Of a stretch of DNA of 5,254 bases, positions 5,112 through 5,254 are shown in pieces. The translations under genes were made by a program, and so were the position numbers. Where the stretch lies: contig SMVT01000061.1 in NCBI GenBank assembly GCA_004357365.1, positions 1 to 5,254 on the forward strand, written 5' to 3'. The DNA is from Nitrospina sp. Lineage in GTDB: Bacteria; Nitrospinota; Nitrospinia; Nitrospinales; Nitrospinaceae. The first letter of the stretch is position 1, and every line of letters begins with the position of its first letter. Under the pieces are notes generated by a model, which was not told where the DNA came from, ran no database searches, and worked only from the letters and a program-made list of their open reading frames with translations.

Positions 5112-5254
5112 ATGAGAAAAACCTTTTTGATATTCGGAGTACTGGGCTAGATGATGATTTGGAGCCCTACGGGATGGGCACAGGACCTCAAGAAACTGGA
5201 ACGCCGCATCGATATTATATCAGACGCGTTGGACGCTTTGAAAGAAAGCGAGGG
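5112..5254 (+). CDS. Fur-controlled exported protein, 5' end, with in-frame UAG in the signal peptide
   Basis: An ATG at 5112 stands 6 nt after a strong ribosome binding site (AGGGG, 5101-5105). It reads MRKTFLIFGVLG, then TAG (5148-5150), then MMIWSPTGWAQDLKKLERR onward with no further stop to the window edge. Ignoring the TAG, this is a complete signal peptide: a positive n-region (RK), a hydrophobic core and a signal-peptidase I site after GWA. The mature protein would begin QDLKKLERRIDIISDALDALKES, a charged heptad-like stretch suggesting an N-terminal coiled coil, as found in some porins and other envelope proteins. The Fur sites point to a role under iron limitation, possibly an outer-membrane protein. 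Too little is visible to name a family. The TAG could be a nonsense mutation (pseudogene), an assembly error or readthrough. Restarting at ATG 5151 would leave a poor signal peptide without a positive start. Confidence 0.62.

Noticed and set aside
5151..5254. ATG 5151 as the true start of the last gene
   Set aside because: There is no ribosome binding site at the right distance, and the resulting N-terminus lacks the positive n-region. The ATG at 5112 has a strong site and completes a normal signal peptide.

Overview
The window reads as chromosomal DNA of a Gram-negative, moderately GC-rich bacterium. The core genes are GC-rich, the last gene starts with an exported-protein signal sequence, and its promoter carries Fur-type iron boxes. 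The csp terminator is followed by short dispersed repeats of the kind scattered through genomes of deltaproteobacteria, Nitrospinota and similar environmental lineages. That lineage guess is inference; nothing here fixes the species.

Layout, left to right. Positions 1-74 hold the 3' end of a cold-shock protein gene (+ strand), closed by a strong intrinsic terminator. About 220 bp follow without a gene, and this stretch is a mosaic of four repeat or hairpin units, ending in an elaborate two-hairpin inverted repeat (239-293). Next comes a leftward cluster, transcribed hemW -> mazG -> an unrecognised AT-rich gene. The spacing is tight: 1 nt between hemW and mazG, and a 4-nt ATGA overlap between mazG and the last gene. 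A short divergent intergenic region (3113-3209) separates it from a rightward pair, era -> map, which overlap by 14 nt. The final ~375 bp hold an AT-rich promoter region with a sigma70-like promoter, two Fur-box sites and a good ribosome binding site. These lead into an exported-protein gene that runs off the window.

Functionally the centre is housekeeping: HemW (radical-SAM heme chaperone), MazG (NTP pyrophosphohydrolase, nucleotide-pool cleaning), Era (30S ribosome-assembly GTPase) and Map (N-terminal methionine removal). The accessory interest lies at the two edges and in two translation anomalies. era has no ATG, GTG or TTG start that keeps its P-loop, and the best candidate is an AUU codon behind a near-consensus Shine-Dalgarno. 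The Fur-controlled exported gene has an in-frame UAG inside its signal peptide although promoter, operators and ribosome binding site all look intact. I did not see a clearly new multi-gene system. The AT-rich gene joined to mazG is the only candidate for an uncharacterised function.
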